Shown: positions 1 to 8,693 of the stretch, one piece after another
Layout of the letters: each line of letters opens with the position of its first letter
How positions within the stretch are numbered: the stretch's first letter is position 1
Source of the DNA: Hymenobacter mucosus
GTDB lineage: Bacteria; Bacteroidota; Bacteroidia; Cytophagales; Hymenobacteraceae
Assembly (NCBI RefSeq): GCF_900188255.1
Contig: NZ_FZNS01000001.1
Location: 186,001-250,000, forward strand
Direction: 5' to 3'
DNA length: 64,000 nt
Notes under the pieces: generated by a model
The model's database searches: none
Seen by the model: only the letters and a program-made list of their open reading frames with translations
What the model was told of the DNA's origin: nothing
Made by a program: the position numbers and the translations under genes

Positions 1-19
1 TTAACCTGTATTTCGTGTC

Positions 20-336
20 ATGTCCGAAGCGAAGGTTCTGATTTGCGGCCCCATTGTCGGTAACTCGGCGGAAGCTGGGGATACTTGGCCCTTTACAACG
101 TTGGAAGATGTGCTCTCCCAGTTGGAATGGCAGAAGCCATATGACTCTGTACGGGTAACGATTAACTCTCCTGGTGGCCGTCTTGATAAAGGCTTCGGCA
201 TCTATGATAAGCTCCACAGCTTGGGGCCTGATATCACAGTTACTACCCCTGCACAGGTAGCTCAGCTACCCTGCGCGGTGCAACGCTAGTACTGCAAGAA
301 CCTGCGGGGCCAGCCGCGCACGGTGGGCGGTCGTAG
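20..336 (+). pseudogene. Phage-type ClpP-like protease, frameshifted fragment
   Basis: The frame opening at ATG 20 reads like a phage head-maturation protease of the ClpP fold: a 'VTINSPGGRLDKGFGIYDKL' stretch matches the INSPGG...aIYD core of the family. The frame ends at 289, soon after the position where the catalytic-serine segment should start. From about 256 the -1 frame continues with 'GSSATLRGATLVLQEPAG', which resembles the (A)S(A)AT-LVL-AG serine region, and stops at 334-336. So the gene seems to carry a frameshift near 256 and to lack its C-terminal half. I read it as a dead prophage gene; no other head gene is present in the window. Confidence 0.6.
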
Positions 337-473
337 CTGCGGCTGGCAATATTGCGGCATCTGTACAAGCAAGCTACAAGCCTCAGGCTCCCATCGTACA
401 GGCTACGGATAGCGCGAACGTGCAGGTAGTCAGTACCAAGAAAGCGCTAGCCGTAGCGGGTGAAGACAACTAA
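324..473 (+). pseudogene. Membrane-peptide fragment, probable prophage remnant
   Basis: An open frame without a credible start codon begins around 324. It encodes a hydrophobic alanine-rich helix (WAVVAAAGNIAASV) followed by a short polar tail (ASYKPQAPIVQ ... KKALAVAGEDN) and a TAA at 471. The composition is that of a small single-pass protein whose N-terminus is missing. It directly abuts the broken ClpP-like gene, so a deletion fusing two phage fragments is the simplest reading. No function can be assigned. Confidence 0.35.
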
Positions 474-794
474 ATACCCATCACCAACACGGAAGAAAAC
501 TGGATGCGCCCCCTGCTGCCCTATGCCGCTGGACTGGCAGGCCTAGGGCAGCTCTATTCGCTACTGCCCTTACCTTTCGCTGGAGCTAGCTGATTGCTGT
601 TGCGTCGTCGTAACCCTGTATGAAAGCCACAAGTGGAGACGGATCCGGTAGCTCTACGTAGCGAAATGCCCCAATCGAAGAGCGTAGTATAGTGAAAGCC
701 AAATGTCACAAGTTCAGGTTTTTCTTCCTTGAGTTGCGCTGAGGAAGCAAATAGCTTGCTTTTATTCATCCATTTTTCTTATCTGTTACCGTCT
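474..794. other. Gene-poor stretch after the phage remnant
   Basis: This stretch has no convincing gene. A 29-codon frame at 504-593 (starting MRPLLPYAAGLAG) follows the membrane fragment on the plus strand and may be another phage scrap. The last 60 bases should hold the promoter of the secreted protein starting at 795; a TAGCTTGC near 754 is a weak -7 candidate. Confidence 0.3.
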
Positions 795-1097
795 ATGAAA
801 AAGGTACTCAAGCTTCTATCGTTTACGCTGGTCGTACTCTGTGGTGCAGCGACGACACCCGTTACAGCCAACAACACGGCACCCATTGCTTCGCAACAGG
901 TCGACTGTTATGGTACCTATGAAGAAGGCCTTGCGGAAGGGCGAGTTATCCGCACGCAGCTTATTAACGAATATGGCGAGAATACCCCAGCATTTACCGA
1001 TGCGTTAGCTATAGAGCGAGCTCGTGCCAGTGAACAGTGGCAAACGGTTAGCCGGGAATGCAGGCCCTATTGGCGTGGTATCCTGGATGGCTTATAA
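795..1097 (+). CDS. Small secreted hypothetical protein
   Basis: This is a 100-residue protein with a clear N-terminal signal sequence (MKKVLKLLSFTLVVLCGAAT..., cleavage probably near residue 26). The mature part has two cysteines (DCYGTYEEG and RECRPYW) that could form a disulfide after export. The frame is open further upstream, but the Lys-Lys plus hydrophobic core starts at the ATG at 795, so I chose that start. I do not recognise the family. It sits between phage debris and tRNA-Thr, so it may be cargo of the former element, and it is followed by a strong terminator. Confidence 0.6.
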   Translation: MKKVLKLLSFTLVVLCGAATTPVTANNTAPIASQQVDCYGTYEEGLAEGRVIRTQLINEYGENTPAFTDALAIERARASEQWQTVSRECRPYWRGILDGL

Positions 1098-1130
1098 GCC
1101 GCTCGGATGCATTAACCCAATAGCATAATG

Positions 1131-1162
1131 AAGAAAGCCCCGGCCTACACCGGGGCTTTCTT
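1131..1162 (+). terminator. Rho-independent terminator, 13-bp stem
   Basis: AAGAAAGCCCCGG (1131-1143) and CCGGGGCTTTCTT (1150-1162) form a perfect stem with a 6-base loop. It lies 33 bases after the stop of the small secreted protein, and the pyrimidine-rich arm on the plus strand suits termination of that gene. Confidence 0.85.
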
Positions 1163-1238
1163 CTTAGAGCAGGGGCGTATAGAGCCCGGCAGATAGTTCG
1201 AAAATAAGACCTTGGAATAATAAATGGGTGCACCACGA

Positions 1239-1275
1239 AAAACCCCTTGTAAATCAAGGATTTACAAGGGGTTTT
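1239..1275 (-). terminator. Terminator downstream of tRNA-Thr
   Basis: AAAACCCCTTGTAAATC (1239-1255) pairs perfectly with GATTTACAAGGGGTTTT (1259-1275) across a 3-base loop. On the minus strand it starts about 10 bases past the tRNA 3' end and finishes in TTTT, so it is the likely terminator of the tRNA transcript. Confidence 0.8.
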
Positions 1276-1285
1276 ACTGATCAAG

Positions 1286-1358
<73 letters not shown>

Positions 1359-1440
1359 CTTTTTGATATGACAAAACTAGTAGGTGAGTGGGAGTTTGCC
1401 AACTCTTGGGCAATAAAATATTATGAAAATATGGCAACTA

Positions 1441-1512
1441 CCTGACAATCTACCTACTAAAAAAGGGTCCTGGCGTACGCCAGGACCCTTTTTTAGTAGG
1501 TAGATTGTCAGG
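1441..1512. repeat. Perfect 72-bp palindrome, probable bidirectional terminator
   Basis: The 36 bases 1441-1476 are the exact reverse complement of 1477-1512, with no spacer. The palindrome begins two bases past the stop codon of the DUF349 gene. Its centre holds a GC-rich core (GGGTCCTGGCG/CGCCAGGACCC) flanked by A6 and T6 runs, the composition of an intrinsic terminator working both ways, but the symmetry continues a further 15 bases outward on each side. It separates the DUF349 gene from the tRNA. Confidence 0.9.
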
Positions 1513-1514
1513 CA

Positions 1515-3959
1515 CTAGCTGCGAACTGCTTTTAGCTGCTTCTTAAGGGCATCAATACGGTGTTGCGCTTCATCGATTCGGCCCTGGTATTCCTCCCGCA
1601 ATTGGCTTGCGTTCTTAGAGCGGGCAAAAAACTCAAGGTTTGTTTTGAGCGTGGAGATATCATTCTCCAGTTCGTTGATTTCTCGCCGTAAGGATTGCTC
1701 CTTCTTGTAAAGCTGTTGTTGGGCATCGGGCGCTGATTTCAGCCGTTCGACTTGGAGATTGAACAACAGGTCAGTTCGCTCCGCATAGGACAAGCTGGGA
1801 ACAGCATCCAAGTACTTGCCCATTAGAGCTTGAAATTTGTCCTCGGCGCGCTCATTACTCCGGGTGGTACCATCAAAAGCGCGCCATTCACTTACGTGCT
1901 GGCGGAAACCCTCAACGGTACCAGGAGTATCGGCCGAAACGGCAGCTACTATCTCCGACAGTCGGTCGAGGTACTGGTTTTGCTCCTGATTTACTTGCTG
2001 CACGTGGTGTTCACGCTGGCGAGTTTCCTCTTTTTTGCGGTCAAAGAACGAGTCGCAAGCGGTGCGGAAACGATTCCATACTTTATCCGACTGTTTTTCT
2101 GGCACCCGGCCCACCAACTTCCACTCTTTTTGCAGCCGAATGACGGTCTCGCGTGCTTCTTCCCAGTTGGTATTCTGCAAAGCTGCTTCCGCCTGCTCAC
2201 ACAACTCCAGCTTCCGCTTTAAGTTGGTATTCTTTTCTTCGTCGAGAGCCTTGAAAAACTGATTTTTGCGCTGAAAAAAGCCTTTGTATGCGCCCCAGAA
2301 CTGCTTGTTCATCTGCTCCGCCTTGTCGCGAGGAACCAGCCCGGCAGCATCCCACTCTTCTTTCAGTTTCTGCAGCTCATCCGTCTTGGCTCGCCACTCG
2401 TTTACGCGCTCGGTTTGGAAATCACCGAAAGGCTTGAGCTGGTTTAATAGAGCTGTTTTGCGCTCCAAGTTGGCGGTTTCTTGGGTATTACGAGCCGATA
2501 AAAAGTCTTTCTTACGGTCGTGTACTTTTTCGGATGCCTGGAGGAAACGCTGCCATAAGGCCTCACGTTGTTCGTTTGGTACGGGACCTACGTGTTTCCA
2601 CTCTTCGTGTAACTGGCGGAGTTCCTGCAGGGCTTTGTTGATGCTGGACTGCTGCTGCAGCGCTTCGGCTCGCGTAATCAGCGCTTCTTTAGCCTCTTGG
2701 TTCCGGCGACGGTCTAACTCCTTCATTTCGAAGAACAGACCACGGTTGTTATAAAAAATATCTAGGAGGGCGTGGTAGCTATTCCACAGTTCCTGGGCCT
2801 CTTTCTGCGGAACTGGGCCGGTAGCTTTCCAGTCGCTCTGCAAGGCTTTGATGCGTGCCGAGCTGTCTTTCGTCTCAGCCGACTCTACTAGCTGGCGCAA
2901 TTGGGAAAGCAAGTATTGCTTGTGCGCCAGGTTTTTAGCCCGTTGCTCATCTTCTGCTTTGGCGTCGCGTACGCGGCTGTCACGAAATTCCTGAAATGCC
3001 TTGGTTAGCTCCTGGTGGCTAGCGGGACCCGCATAGGTGAAATCATCAGTAGCGTTGCCCGCATCTGTAAAGTGCTGGCGTGCGGTGTTCCGATCTGCCT
3101 GAATGGCCGCGTCGTATTGGCGGTAGAGGTCAAAGATTTGCTTGCGGTTTTGGCTGGCATCAGGACGACGGAGTAAGCCCAGAAGGTGGGTGCTTTGCGT
3201 GACCAAGTCCATTGAAGCAAAATCTACGGTCGGCGCATCCGGTACGTACTCTTCCTCGTCATCCGTAGCGGCCGCATCCGACGACGTGTGCAGAGAAGCC
3301 ACGGTTGGAGCGGCTTCAAGGGCCGCTTCTGCTGCCTCTTTTGAAGACAACTCTACTACGGGCTTTACGTGCGGAGCTTCGGACTCCGTAGCTGCGGAAG
3401 TCTCACCAGTTAGGCTTTCAGGCTCGGGCGTGACCAGGGAAACTGAAGGCGTAGCAGGAGACCCGAACAAGGCGTCGGGCGTTGGGCTAGGAGTACTTGA
3501 GGAGGCCGCTTCCGTTGAAGCAGTGGGGTGCGTTGTGCCGTAGTGCGCCAGGGCTCGATCTTCGGCGGCCGAATGATCAGGCGTAGCAATACCAGTTGGC
3601 AGGTGCGTAGCAGACTCTGCGGCAGCACTAGCTTCTGGAGTGCCCGGGGTGGGAGTTTCTGCGGCTTCCGTAGCGGCTGCGTTTGGCTCGGCGGTGCCAG
3701 CCCCAGCGGGTTCTATGGGAGCTGGCTGGGTGCCTTGGGCTGGGCGTTCCGTGATGTCATCGGCAGCACCCGGCGCTACGGGAGCAGCGGGGGCATTGTT
3801 AGCTGGGGCCGCTGCAGATGCGGCAGGCGGAGTGACATCAGTGCCCGCTGGATCTTGCTGAGCGCGAATTTCGGCCAAGCGACGTTCCAAAATGCTCATG
3901 GGCGACTCTGAGGCATTATCAGAGTGGGAGGGGGCAGTGTTTTCGTTTTCGGGTAGCAT
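1515..3959 (-). CDS. DUF349 repeat protein
   Basis: This 814-residue protein has two parts. The first 230 or so residues are low-complexity Ala/Pro/Thr/Glu sequence and probably disordered. The rest is helical and contains at least four consecutive DUF349 repeats, recognisable by the W...G.VP......W..F....D.F/Y pattern (for example DWKATGPVP, EWKHVGPVP, EWDAAGLVP, EWKLVGRVP). A charged coiled-coil tail (ELENDISTLKTNLEFFARS) ends the protein. DUF349 proteins are widespread in Bacteroidota and their role is not settled. The ATG at 3959 is preferred over an upstream TTG; the ATG at 3899 (MSILERRLAEI) is also possible. The gene is followed by the 72-bp palindrome. Confidence 0.85.
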   Translation of the reverse strand: MLPENENTAPSHSDNASESPMSILERRLAEIRAQQDPAGTDVTPPAASAAAPANNAPAAPVAPGAADDITERPAQGTQPAPIEPAGAGTAEPNAAATEAAETPTPGTPEASAAAESATHLPTGIATPDHSAAEDRALAHYGTTHPTASTEAASSSTPSPTPDALFGSPATPSVSLVTPEPESLTGETSAATESEAPHVKPVVELSSKEAAEAALEAAPTVASLHTSSDAAATDDEEEYVPDAPTVDFASMDLVTQSTHLLGLLRRPDASQNRKQIFDLYRQYDAAIQADRNTARQHFTDAGNATDDFTYAGPASHQELTKAFQEFRDSRVRDAKAEDEQRAKNLAHKQYLLSQLRQLVESAETKDSSARIKALQSDWKATGPVPQKEAQELWNSYHALLDIFYNNRGLFFEMKELDRRRNQEAKEALITRAEALQQQSSINKALQELRQLHEEWKHVGPVPNEQREALWQRFLQASEKVHDRKKDFLSARNTQETANLERKTALLNQLKPFGDFQTERVNEWRAKTDELQKLKEEWDAAGLVPRDKAEQMNKQFWGAYKGFFQRKNQFFKALDEEKNTNLKRKLELCEQAEAALQNTNWEEARETVIRLQKEWKLVGRVPEKQSDKVWNRFRTACDSFFDRKKEETRQREHHVQQVNQEQNQYLDRLSEIVAAVSADTPGTVEGFRQHVSEWRAFDGTTRSNERAEDKFQALMGKYLDAVPSLSYAERTDLLFNLQVERLKSAPDAQQQLYKKEQSLRREINELENDISTLKTNLEFFARSKNASQLREEYQGRIDEAQHRIDALKKQLKAVRS

Positions 3960-4008
3960 ACAGTTCAGGAGCAAGGGCCCAACCAAAGATGGGCAGTGGG
4001 TGGCGCGG

Positions 4009-4575
4009 CTAATTCAGACGAGGGTCTGTGGGGTAGTTGGACAGCATTCGGTAGCGGCCGCCTTTTTCGCGCAAAATTGATTGCCAAAAGGCATCATTAT
4101 CCAAAGTAAATACTTTCCCGGCAGCATTGGGGTGCACTATCCAAACATTTTCCCGTACCTCTTCAGCTAGCTGGCCGGCCGTCCAGCCAGAATAGCCTAC
4201 GTACAAACGTACCTCTTCGGGTGAGAGGTCACCGGTTTGTAACTCAGCGAGTAGCTGGCGGAAATCACCACCCCAAAAGACGTCCTGGCCCAGATCAACG
4301 GCGTGCTCTAGGCCGGGGCGGCGGTGCAGGTAGTGAAGCGTATCGGGCTGCACGGGCCCACCCAGCCCCAGCGGTAGGGTAGCCGGGGGGGTGGCGTCTG
4401 AGCCGGGTAGTTCCAGTACGTCGCCGAGTTGTAAGGTGGCCGGGCGATTTAGCACCAGGCCAAAGGAGCCTTCCTCCTCGGAGTGGTTGCAGAGCAGCAC
4501 TACGGTGCGCTCAAAGTTGGGGTCACCCAGGAAGGGCTGTGATATCAGAAGACTACCAGAACGAAGACGTGGCAT
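4009..4575 (-). CDS. YqgE/AlgH family protein
   Basis: This 188-residue protein belongs to the YqgE/AlgH (DUF179) family: it opens with GSLLISQPFLGDPNFERTVV, continues with a HSEEEGSFGLVLNRP segment, and holds the typical GGPVQPD and YVGYSGWTAGQLAEEV motifs in the right order. Length matches the family. The biochemical function is unknown; AlgH was linked to alginate control in Pseudomonas. It lies just upstream of the DUF349 gene on the same strand, with about 50 bases between them, and is divergent from pdxH. Confidence 0.9.
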   Translation of the reverse strand: MPRLRSGSLLISQPFLGDPNFERTVVLLCNHSEEEGSFGLVLNRPATLQLGDVLELPGSDATPPATLPLGLGGPVQPDTLHYLHRRPGLEHAVDLGQDVFWGGDFRQLLAELQTGDLSPEEVRLYVGYSGWTAGQLAEEVRENVWIVHPNAAGKVFTLDNDAFWQSILREKGGRYRMLSNYPTDPRLN

Positions 4576-4745
4576 CGGAGGAAGTACATTTAGTGAGAAA
4601 GGATGGGAGAGGGTGGAGAGAACAGGGCGGGAGTGGTAATAGGTCCATCTGGGCGGGCGGGCATATCGGTGCCCGTGAAAGCAGAGAGCCTGTGGGCAGT
4701 ACGTCTAGCAGGGGGGGGCGGGTTCCGCTGCCGACCGCATTATGC

Positions 4746-4753
4746 TACCTTGC
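4746..4753 (+). promoter_or_regulatory. Candidate -7 promoter element for pdxH
   Basis: TACCTTGC lies about 80 bases before the pdxH start and matches the Bacteroidota -7 consensus TAnnTTTG except for one position. The assignment rests on the motif alone. Confidence 0.3.
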
Positions 4754-4834
4754 ACCCGATTTGGGTACGTTTCCCAAACTGGAACACTGCTCCGGGTGCC
4801 GGGCAGGCCTAGTTTTCCTTTTAGCTTTTTTTCT

Positions 4835-5485
4835 ATGACAGATCAGCAACTGGCCGACCTGCGCCAGACGTACGCGCAACGCACCCTCACCGAGGCCGAC
4901 GTGCACCCGGATGCTGTGCGACAGTTTCGAGCCTGGCTTGATGAGGCGCTGGCTGCGCATTTAGACGAGCCGACGGCCATGACGCTGGCTACCGTGAACG
5001 AGGCCGGTCAGCCTTCGGCCCGGGTGGTACTGCTGAAGGGCTTGCCCGACGACCAGGGCTTTCTCTTTTTCACGAACTACGATTCACGCAAGGGGCAGGA
5101 ACTGGCTACTAGCCCCCTGGCGGCCATTACCTTCTTCTGGCCCGGGCTGGAGCGGCAAGTGCGCATAGAAGGCCGGGTAGAAAAAGCGGCGGAAGCCGTG
5201 TCGACGCAATATTTCCAGAGCCGCCCCCGCGGAAGTCAGATCGGTGCGTGGGCCTCGCCCCAGAGCCAGCCTATCCAGAGCCGGGAGGAGCTAGAGCAGC
5301 GCGAACAGGAAGTGGAAAGCCGCTTTGCTGGTCAAGAGCCGCTGCCCCGCCCCGAGCACTGGGGGGGCTACGTGCTGCGACCCCAGCGCGTGGAGTTTTG
5401 GCAGGGGCGCCCCTCCCGCCTGCACGACCGTATTGTGTACGAGCGCCACACCGATGGCTGGAAGCTAAGCCGCCTCGCTCCCTGA
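4835..5485 (+). CDS. pdxH: Pyridoxamine 5'-phosphate oxidase
   Basis: PdxH is an FMN-dependent cytosolic enzyme that oxidises pyridoxine 5'-phosphate or pyridoxamine 5'-phosphate to pyridoxal 5'-phosphate. The 216-residue product shows the family signatures in order: an N-terminal [17 protein letters not shown] helix, [24 protein letters not shown], the FMN-contacting [33 protein letters not shown], the [13 protein letters not shown] loop, and the C-terminal [16 protein letters not shown]...LHDR motif. The ATG at 4835 gives the standard length; the frame stays open upstream but that part has no family similarity. Transcription is divergent from algH. Confidence 0.95.
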   Translation: MTDQQLADLRQTYAQRTLTEADVHPDAVRQFRAWLDEALAAHLDEPTAMTLATVNEAGQPSARVVLLKGLPDDQGFLFFTNYDSRKGQELATSPLAAITFFWPGLERQVRIEGRVEKAAEAVSTQYFQSRPRGSQIGAWASPQSQPIQSREELEQREQEVESRFAGQEPLPRPEHWGGYVLRPQRVEFWQGRPSRLHDRIVYERHTDGWKLSRLAP

Positions 5486-5584
5486 TCTAACCAAGCCTGC
5501 TACGGCCCGGGCTGGCGTACGGTGCTAGCTGCCGGGAAAATTGCCTGTGCAGTTGGTCTCACTCCATCATCTCATTTTCAAAAA

Positions 5585-6907
5585 TTGGCTGAAATTCAAC
5601 CTGTCCGGGGCTGGCGCTACAACGCGGAGCTAAGTGCGCGCATCGACGACTACGTTTCGCCTCTGTTTGATGTCGTGTCAGCAAAGCAGCGGGAAGCACT
5701 CTACCGCAACCCGCTGAATAGTATTCACTTGTCGGTGCCGCGGGGCGAAGATGCGGCGGGTGAAGCCTTGCGGCGGCTCATGCAGTGGCAGGAGCAGGGC
5801 ATTCTCCAACAGGATGCGTTGCCTGGCATTTACGTCTACTATCAGTATTTCCGGTTGCCCGGCAGCTCGCGCGAGTATTGCCGCAAGGGGTTTATGTGCC
5901 ACATCCGGGCCTACGACTGGGCCGAGGAGGTAATACTGCGGCACGAAAATACGCTGCCGGCAGCTGTCAACGACCGGGCCGAGTTACTGAGCCGGACTCG
6001 TTTCCAGACTAGTGCCACCCATGGCCTCTACCGCGACGATGCGTTTGAGTTGGAGCGCTACCTCGACGAGGCCATGCTGGACCCGCTGTACCAAACAGAA
6101 GAGGACTACCAGGGCGCGCGCGACGTGTTGGCCGTAATTCAGGATGCCCACGTCATCCGGCGGTTTCAGCATGTGCTGGCGGCTCGCCAAATCATCTTAG
6201 CCGACGGCCACCACCGCTACGAGGGCTCGTTGGCCTACCGGCTGGCGCGGCGCCAAGCAGCGGGGGCGGCTTATACCGGCCAGGAGGCGTGGAACTACCA
6301 CCTGATGTACCTGACCAATGCCGCCGCCGATGACCTTCGCATTTTGCCTACCCATCGGCTGTTGCTAGACCTGCCCGAGGGCGTAAGCCAGGCAGAACTG
6401 TTGACGCGCTTGCAGCCCTACTTTACGGTGCTGCCCCTCGATGACCCTTACGATTTGCCCGAGCGCATTGCCGGTAAGCCGTGGGCGTTTGGCTTGTATT
6501 TGGGCGACGGGCAGGCCTACAAGCTACGCCTGCGGCCCGAGGTGCACGCCCAGCTAGATTGGGATACCACGCCCGAGGTGAAGGCCCTAGATTTGACCGT
6601 GCTGCACTTTTTTGTGTTAGAGAAGGCCCTTGGCGTGGTCGGACCAGAAGCCCAGCGTCAGTGGTCAGGGGTAGCCTACGTGCGCAATTTTTCGGAGTGC
6701 CTGACTCGCGTAGATCGGGGGGAAGCCCGCGCCGCCTTTATTACCAACGAAGTAACCATGGATGAAGTGGAGCGAGTATGCCACTCGGGCGCAGTAATGC
6801 CGCCTAAGTCCACATTTTTCTACCCCAAAACCATTGGGGGCTTTCTGTTTACGAGTATTCGCGACGAAGAAACCACGTCTCCCTTTTATGCCGCTTTCCG
6901 CTCCTGA
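5585..6907 (+). CDS. DUF1015 family protein
   Basis: This protein of about 440 residues belongs to the DUF1015 family, beginning AEIQPVRGWRYNAEL...ISPLFDVVS-like and containing the conserved LADGHHRYEGSLAYR stretch and a C-terminal TNEVTMDEVERVCHSGAVMPPKSTFFYPK block. The function of the family is not established. The start is uncertain: homologous proteins usually begin right at 'AEIQP', which here follows a TTG at 5585, whereas a GTG at 5522 would add 21 residues of unlikely sequence. The 3' end overlaps maf by 20 bases, so the two genes are probably co-transcribed. Confidence 0.85.
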   Translation: MAEIQPVRGWRYNAELSARIDDYVSPLFDVVSAKQREALYRNPLNSIHLSVPRGEDAAGEALRRLMQWQEQGILQQDALPGIYVYYQYFRLPGSSREYCRKGFMCHIRAYDWAEEVILRHENTLPAAVNDRAELLSRTRFQTSATHGLYRDDAFELERYLDEAMLDPLYQTEEDYQGARDVLAVIQDAHVIRRFQHVLAARQIILADGHHRYEGSLAYRLARRQAAGAAYTGQEAWNYHLMYLTNAAADDLRILPTHRLLLDLPEGVSQAELLTRLQPYFTVLPLDDPYDLPERIAGKPWAFGLYLGDGQAYKLRLRPEVHAQLDWDTTPEVKALDLTVLHFFVLEKALGVVGPEAQRQWSGVAYVRNFSECLTRVDRGEARAAFITNEVTMDEVERVCHSGAVMPPKSTFFYPKTIGGFLFTSIRDEETTSPFYAAFRS

Positions 6908-7499
6908 TTCCCTTGCTGCGCGCCCCCGGCTGGTGCTGGCATCTAATTCTCCCCGCCGCCGCCAGCTTCTCACTGAACTAGGCCTGGCGTATGAGGTGCG
7001 CCTACGCGAGGTGGAAGAAGACTTTCCGGCCTCCCTGCACCGCCACGAGGTAGCCGAGTACCTCGCCGCCCACAAAGCCGCCGCCTACGCGCCCGACCTA
7101 GCCCCGGACGAACTGCTCATCACCGCCGATACTATTGTGTGCCTGGATGATGACGTGCTCAACAAGCCCGCTGATGCGGCCGAGGCGCGCCAGATGCTCC
7201 AGCGCCTGCAGGGCCGCGCCCACGACGTATACACGGGAGTATGCCTGTTGCACGGCGACGGCCGGCAGGTGGTCTTTTCCGACCGGACTCAGGTAGTGTT
7301 TCGAGCCCTGAGCCCGGCCGAAATAGCGTACTACGTGGAGCACTACCAGCCGCTGGATAAAGCCGGCGCCTATGGTGCCCAGGATTGGATTGGGATGGTG
7401 GCCGTCACTCGCCTAGAAGGGTCCTACTTCAACGTGATGGGGCTGCCCGTACATCGCGTGTGGGAAGAACTGGTGAAGCTAGGCGCGGTAGGCGTATAG
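6888..7499 (+). CDS. maf: Maf family nucleotide pyrophosphatase
   Basis: Maf proteins hydrolyse dTTP, UTP and modified nucleoside triphosphates to monophosphates and help keep the nucleotide pool clean. The 203-residue product shows the N-terminal LVLASNSPRRRQLLTELGL signature with the substrate-binding S-x-R-R-x-L, then TADTIVCLDDDVLNKP with the metal-binding Asp, and KAGAYGAQDWIGM near the end, typical of the YhdE (dTTP/UTPase) subgroup. The ATG at 6888 lies inside the 3' end of the DUF1015 gene and fits the family N-terminus. Convergent with the DUF4259 gene 8 bases downstream. Confidence 0.93.
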   Translation: MPLSAPDSLAARPRLVLASNSPRRRQLLTELGLAYEVRLREVEEDFPASLHRHEVAEYLAAHKAAAYAPDLAPDELLITADTIVCLDDDVLNKPADAAEARQMLQRLQGRAHDVYTGVCLLHGDGRQVVFSDRTQVVFRALSPAEIAYYVEHYQPLDKAGAYGAQDWIGMVAVTRLEGSYFNVMGLPVHRVWEELVKLGAVGV

Positions 7500-7507
7500 C
7501 TCTCCTG

Positions 7508-7903
7508 TTAAGCAAGCCGCTCCAATAAGTTGGCTTGAGCGGCCTGCCACTGGGTAAACTCCGCGCTTTCTTCCCATAAGTCGCGCATTTCCGACTTCTG
7601 CAACACGGCCCGCGTGGCTTGCTGGGCGAGTTCTACTAATTCGTCCTCGTCGCTGACGTCCAGGTTATCGGCCCGGGGCAGCAGGTCATCGGGGAAGTCG
7701 GGCGAGGGCTGCCCGAGCCAGGCGGCTACCACCTCGGCGGCGGCCAGGGCCGCGCCGGCCGCGTCTACTTCTAGGTAGCCTTCTTCCTCCACGGCCGTCA
7801 CAAGGGCTTCTAGCAGTAGTACCTCGCTGGGGTCTTCCCGAAATTCGGCTAAGAAATCGGCCGCGTCGTCGTTGTCAAAGTTATTGTAGCCCCAAGCACC
7901 CAT
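7508..7903 (-). CDS. DUF4259 family protein
   Basis: This 131-residue acidic protein starts MGAWGYNNFDNDDAADFLAEF, the signature opening of DUF4259, in which the first residues MGxWGxxxFxNDxAxDW are nearly invariant. The rest is Ala/Glu/Leu-rich and helical. The function is unknown. The frame extends upstream, but the family N-terminus places the start at ATG 7903. A perfect TATCTTTG promoter element lies 28 bases upstream. The gene is convergent with maf, with no room for a separate terminator. Confidence 0.85.
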   Translation of the reverse strand: MGAWGYNNFDNDDAADFLAEFREDPSEVLLLEALVTAVEEEGYLEVDAAGAALAAAEVVAAWLGQPSPDFPDDLLPRADNLDVSDEDELVELAQQATRAVLQKSEMRDLWEESAEFTQWQAAQANLLERLA

Positions 7904-7930
7904 AGTAACGGTTGGTAAGTTGTGAAAGCG

Positions 7931-7938
7931 CAAAGATA
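7931..7938 (-). promoter_or_regulatory. -7 promoter element of the DUF4259 gene
   Basis: On the minus strand this reads TATCTTTG, a full match to the Bacteroidota -7 consensus TAnnTTTG, 28 bases before the ATG. The -33 element is not obvious. Confidence 0.5.
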
Positions 7939-7976
7939 GGTGTCCCCGCCGGGCAGATGAGGTACTAGCCCTGGGT

Positions 7977-8612
7977 TTAGTCGAGGCGCTGGGGGCCCTG
8001 GCCAGCGCGGGCGTAGCCGTAGCGCACGGGAGCTTGCACAGCGTGGTAGCCATCGAGCCCTGATACGCACACCGTACCGGCGGCTACTAGGTCCAGGGAG
8101 CCGTCGGGGCGGAGAACTTCTTCGGGCAGGTAGATGTGCTCAACCCGGCCAATCAGTAGCACGGTGCCGTTGGCCTCAATGGGCATTTCCTGCAACAGCT
8201 CCAGCCCAATCTTGATGCGGCTTTCCTGCACGTACGGGGCCGAGAACCCATCTACGTATTCGGGCGTGAAGCCGCACGCGTCAAACTCCGATTCTTCCCG
8301 CGCAAAGTTGGCCGAGGTATAGTGGGCGGCGCCTTCTTGGCCGGTGGGCACGTGGTTGAAGGTGTAGCGGCCCGTCGCCCGGATGTTTTCGTAGGTGTGA
8401 CGGGCCACGGTGGTGGGGCGCATAACAAAGCCCAGCAGGGCCGGGTTGGAGCCCAGGTGCAGCACCGAGCTGACAATAGCTAAGTTGGTGGCTCCATGGG
8501 CGTCGGCGGTGCCTACCAAGTTGGCCGGTTTATAGCCCGTAATAGAATTTACGAGGTTCAGGCGAAATACTTTTTCCAGTCCGGGGAGGTCGGCGGCGGG
8601 GATGTGGCGCAT
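7977..8612 (-). CDS. Flavin reductase-like FMN-binding protein
   Basis: This 211-residue protein has the flavin reductase-like fold (split barrel). Visible signatures are the N-terminal region RLNLVNSITGYKPANLVGTAD, the FMN-contact segment TNLAIVSSVLHLGSNPALLGFVMRP, the helix HTYENIRATGRYTFNHVP, and SANFAREESEFDACGFT. Such proteins reduce or bind flavin using NAD(P)H, often as partners of oxygenases. No oxygenase lies next to it, so the physiological partner is unknown. It is transcribed alone, upstream of DUF4259 on the same strand. Confidence 0.85.
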   Translation of the reverse strand: MRHIPAADLPGLEKVFRLNLVNSITGYKPANLVGTADAHGATNLAIVSSVLHLGSNPALLGFVMRPTTVARHTYENIRATGRYTFNHVPTGQEGAAHYTSANFAREESEFDACGFTPEYVDGFSAPYVQESRIKIGLELLQEMPIEANGTVLLIGRVEHIYLPEEVLRPDGSLDLVAAGTVCVSGLDGYHAVQAPVRYGYARAGQGPQRLD

Positions 8613-8693
8613 GCAGGCAGGGGTAAGAAGGGCAGTTGATGATTGCCACCTCCTCTACGCAGGAGCGGCGCAAAAGTCAGCCGTAGGGTTGCG

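Noticed and set aside
4711..4718. Run of eight G upstream of pdxH as a phase-variation tract
   Set aside because: It lies outside any coding frame and about 120 bases before the start codon; a single short G run in a GC-rich genome is weak evidence.
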